Source: Azospira oryzae
Lineage (GTDB): Bacteria > Pseudomonadota > Gammaproteobacteria > Burkholderiales > Rhodocyclaceae
DNA: 64,000 nt
Assembly: GCF_004217225.1 (NCBI RefSeq)
Contig: NZ_SHKM01000002.1
Span: 439,307 to 503,306, forward strand
Reading direction: 5' to 3'
Each line of letters starts with the position of its first letter. Within the stretch, counting starts at the first letter, position 1. Below the pieces are notes generated by a model. That model worked only from the letters and a program-made list of their open reading frames with translations, had not been told where the DNA came from and made no database searches. Below are positions 61,414 through 64,000 of the stretch, one piece after another. The translations under genes were made by a program, and so were the position numbers.

Positions 61414-62373
61414 CTACCAACTATGTCGTAGAGTACGAAGTGCTGGTTTGGCAACAGAAGATACGACATTTGTTAGGTCGACTCGGAATCGGACATTCGT
61501 GATTCTGGCGTCTTTCGGGCGATCCGGAGCAGGGATGTCGGGCATGTTGAAGATGGCAACGTTACGCTCAGCAAAACTGAAGTCAAAGCGGCGGTCTAGC
61601 TTCTCACTGAAATCGCTCCCAAGTGCCGCAGTAATGTTGGCCCAAAGACGTTGCCGCAATTCAGTATCACCATGAAGCGCTTCATCTATCCGGGCCGCTA
61701 AGTCCATCACCCCAATTCCATTAGTTAGTGGCTGAAGGAGTACTGACACAATCAGTCCCCGACCGTTAGGGGACTCTAGTTGCTCAAGTGCAAACTCGTG
61801 GGCTCTGGTAGCACCTTGTGTGGCCTTTACCTCCAGAACCCCATCAGGTGAGGAAAAGTCGTAGCGTTCGAATACATCTGCGTGCCACGCTCTTACCGCA
61901 GCTGGTACATCATCTGCCTGCACGATAACGAAGAGTTCAGCCCAGAGACCGGCAATCTCTCGGCCACCAGGGGCGCTCATCGCTCGGAATAGATTCAATA
62001 ATGATCGCACACAGACTTCAATATCCTGTGTTGCAGCCTTGTCTGGCAGTTGTTGAACTGCAGCTCCCACACATCGAATAAAGAGTTCATAGAGTTCAGG
62101 GGCTGACGGGTTACAAGCGACAATAGCGAACTGCCCGTCTACGATTCCTTCTACAGACTGGACTCGACAGGTGGCGTGGAATTGCACGCTCAAGTGCTTG
62201 AGAATGGTGCCGGGAGTGTATTTAGCTGCACTCGAGTCGCTAAGAAGGAATATGGGAGAACCATCCGCGTTCTTAGCCAAGAAATCGTTACGCCGACCAC
62301 TAACAAGGACTGCTGCAAACTCGACTGGAGAGGACGCTCGAGCTAAGCCTTCAAACTTAGAGTAGAGATTCAT
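61414..62373 (-). CDS. PD-(D/E)XK endonuclease, DUF4420 family
   Basis: The 319-residue protein matches the PD-(D/E)XK motif family found beside Z1 proteins. The nuclease core is GLWAELFVI (142-150, Glu146), then PDG (176-178) and the EVK triad (181-183), followed by QGATRAHEFALEQL. It should cut DNA in a restriction-like defence complex. The ATG at 62373 shares its A with the TGA of the Z1 gene, so translation is coupled; a longer frame from 62436 overlaps that gene and lacks this logic. Base composition is clearly lower in GC than the core genes. It is the last gene of its unit here. Confidence 0.85.
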   Translation of the reverse strand: MNLYSKFEGLARASSPVEFAAVLVSGRRNDFLAKNADGSPIFLLSDSSAAKYTPGTILKHLSVQFHATCRVQSVEGIVDGQFAIVACNPSAPELYELFIRCVGAAVQQLPDKAATQDIEVCVRSLLNLFRAMSAPGGREIAGLWAELFVIVQADDVPAAVRAWHADVFERYDFSSPDGVLEVKATQGATRAHEFALEQLESPNGRGLIVSVLLQPLTNGIGVMDLAARIDEALHGDTELRQRLWANITAALGSDFSEKLDRRFDFSFAERNVAIFNMPDIPAPDRPKDARITNVRFRVDLTNVVSSVAKPALRTLRHSW

Positions 62374-64000
62374 CAATCGCGATTCTCGACAAAAAGGTCC
62401 TTCTTTAACTTCTTTGGTACGTAGAGGGCATACCAAGTGACATCGTGGATGTCAGCTTTAGATTCGTCGCGCTGATGGTGTCCAAGGTTAAAGCGGCGTA
62501 ACTGTAGTGATATCCGATCGGGCGTAAAAAAGCTTCTGTCGTTGATAGCGTTTGCGCTTTGGCTGAAGTACTGATTTATTGGCGCAAATTTGTTGCTCGC
62601 AGGTAGAGTTGATGTCCCTACACGACTGCGATAACCAGGTTTGAGTTGATTCATAACGAACACATCGACTTTCAGCGATGGATCTTTGGCAAGCAAGGCA
62701 CTCAATGCGACAAGCATCGCACTGTGTTCTTCCGCATCCTTAGGGTCTTTGACTTCGAGGTTCAAAAGGAAATCTTCCAAGACCGTTGTTAACGGTACAT
62801 CTAAGATGACGTCATTGGATGATTTCCCCTTCGTCGGTGCTAATCGTGGGATAGTCGCTGCATTGTCCCGGGAAAAATCCTTACTCCACTTCTTGTCGAC
62901 TTTGTCGAGTAGGAGCCTATTCTCGGCAACTGCAACATCGTCACGTTGAAGAACATTTGGAACAATCCAGTCTTCAACGAGGACACGGCGAATACCTAGG
63001 CCTACCACGTTTGGTCGCGTAGGTTTGAGTAGCTGCGTAAGAATGAAATCTCGACGCCAATCGCGGAGCGGCTTACCCCGGTTTTGCACGAGAGCTTCCC
63101 GGACGAAGTCCTCGTGTTCAACGTATTCAGTAAATGCGTCCTTAACACTAGGCTGGATGAATACTCGGCATAGGCCTAGGTACGCTTTCTTATAGCCAAA
63201 GAATCGTGCTCGCTGCTGAAGCGTGTCCGCTGCAGCAGACGTACCCAGTGGGCGAGGCATATAGGTTACGCAAAGCCCCTCTACGGTGTACCCGCGGTCA
63301 AGCTTGGCACCACCAACCAGGATCCAGTATTTAGTTGCTTTCCAGCTAACTTTCTTCTCTGCATCAGGTGTTCCATTGACCTCAACGCAATTGAGATCAT
63401 CCAAAACTTCATCAGCCAGTGCTGCAATCAACTCGGAAAGTGGCTTCAGTTCTGAGTAAGTCTTGGCAAGGGCATCATATTCCGTTTGGAAAATGGCAGA
63501 GAGGGATCCCGGCTTGGAAACACTATCGGCCTCAATACGTCGCTTAAGTGCTGAAAATGCCTTTTCAACCCAATCTCTGTAAATTTTATGCTGAGTAGTA
63601 GCCACAGCAGGGTGAACCATCATTGATCGATTGCGATCCTTAGAGGTAAGCCCTTTTTTGCGGGTTAGTGAGTGCTGAGCAGCCACCAGGAGAAAGTAGC
63701 GAAGCGCCTTAAGTAAACTCTTTGGGGGGCTCTTAAGGGGATGCTGAGGGGTAGGCACATCCCCAGGTGGGATGTCTTCTACTAGGCCTACGGCGCTTTT
63801 GAAGAACGCGTGTCCTCCTGTGTAAGCATCCCCGGGGGTTACGAGCTCAGAAAAAGAGGGATTCAGAAGGTCTGTTTGTGCAAGCAGCAAATTTGCCTGT
63901 GGTGTTGCTGTGTACTGAAGGTAGGAGTGATGTGGCAGTACATCGCGCAATCCGAGGATCTTTTCGTATGTAGTACTCATCGCATTAGCGGGAGCACGCA
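62373..64000 (-). CDS. Z1-domain SF2-type ATPase (partial, N-terminus beyond right edge)
   Basis: At least 542 codons are inside the window and the frame stays open to the right edge. An internal ATG at 63980 is not the true start, because helicase motif I and II should lie upstream. Visible parts are YLQYTATPQANLL (motif III-like, near the edge), GAKLDRGYTVEGLCVTYMPR (motif V-like) and DTLQQRARFFGYKKAYLGLC (motif VI with the arginine fingers). The last two define the Z1 domain. A C-terminal region of about 280 residues follows. Z1 proteins act as the ATPase in MORC/MutL-linked restriction systems. Followed directly by the DUF4420 nuclease. Confidence 0.88.
   Translation of the reverse strand, partial: RAPANAMSTTYEKILGLRDVLPHHSYLQYTATPQANLLLAQTDLLNPSFSELVTPGDAYTGGHAFFKSAVGLVEDIPPGDVPTPQHPLKSPPKSLLKALRYFLLVAAQHSLTRKKGLTSKDRNRSMMVHPAVATTQHKIYRDWVEKAFSALKRRIEADSVSKPGSLSAIFQTEYDALAKTYSELKPLSELIAALADEVLDDLNCVEVNGTPDAEKKVSWKATKYWILVGGAKLDRGYTVEGLCVTYMPRPLGTSAAADTLQQRARFFGYKKAYLGLCRVFIQPSVKDAFTEYVEHEDFVREALVQNRGKPLRDWRRDFILTQLLKPTRPNVVGLGIRRVLVEDWIVPNVLQRDDVAVAENRLLLDKVDKKWSKDFSRDNAATIPRLAPTKGKSSNDVILDVPLTTVLEDFLLNLEVKDPKDAEEHSAMLVALSALLAKDPSLKVDVFVMNQLKPGYRSRVGTSTLPASNKFAPINQYFSQSANAINDRSFFTPDRISLQLRRFNLGHHQRDESKADIHDVTWYALYVPKKLKKDLFVENRD

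Noticed and set aside
62373-62436. Longer N-terminus for the DUF4420 nuclease (start 62436)
   Set aside because: The extension overlaps the Z1 gene by 63 bp, whereas the ATG at 62373 forms a TGATG stop-start with it.

Overview
The window looks like the replication-origin region of a GC-rich Betaproteobacterium, most probably a denitrifying Rhodocyclaceae member close to Azospira/Dechlorosoma. That placement is an inference from protein character and gene order: a Sec-type clade II nitrous oxide reductase, norEF, ccoG, and the order rpmH-dnaA-dnaN-gyrB without recF. No taxonomic search was possible.

Layout. 1-2287 (minus): mreD (partial)-mreC-mreB, cell shape. 2415-6320 (plus): gatC-gatA-lipoprotein-gatB, Gln-tRNA/Asn-tRNA amidation. 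6384-7820: MocR-type regulator. 8028-14379: an anaerobic respiration patch with nosZ, a cysteine-rich Crp/Fnr regulator, a receiver-less RegA-like protein, norF and norE (all minus) and divergent ccoG (plus), with a perfect FNR-type box midway between norE and ccoG. 14384-20588: azlCD, a secreted coiled-coil protein, pyrE, xthA, a YqjD/YqjE/YqjK-like membrane cluster and dgt. 20765-24243: two tandem paralogues of unknown function. 24260-26359: phoBR with a Pho box. 26449-29175: a DUF971 protein, ubiE, a Tim44-like protein and ubiJ. 29259-36300 (minus): complete atpIBEFHAGDC with a clear sigma-70 promoter. 36466-40595 (minus): mnmG-rsmG-parA-parB. 40869-42566: receiver-TPR protein. 42690-50010: a Liv-type ABC importer with three paralogous binding proteins and a permease-ATPase fusion. 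50191-55364 (minus): an unknown secreted protein, then mnmE, yidC, yidD, rnpA, rpmH. 55365-55762 is the probable origin, followed by dnaA, dnaN and gyrB (plus).

The right end changes character. After the gyrB terminator, base composition falls visibly and a 3' fragment of a tRNA-Lys gene appears (61249-61298). Two co-oriented genes then run in from the right edge: a Z1-domain SF2 ATPase (its N-terminus is outside the window) and a PD-(D/E)XK endonuclease of the DUF4420 family, joined by a TGATG stop-start. This pair is the hallmark of the restriction-like defence cassettes that usually also encode a MORC/MutL-type GHKL ATPase and a DNA methyltransferase. Those partners would be expected beyond position 64000. 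This is the clearest accessory system in the window and the best candidate for further attention.

The core genes fit together conventionally: leftward and rightward replichores diverge at rpmH/dnaA, and translation, membrane insertion, tRNA modification and energy genes cluster around the origin. No rRNA, intact tRNA, CRISPR array, insertion sequence or integrase was seen.
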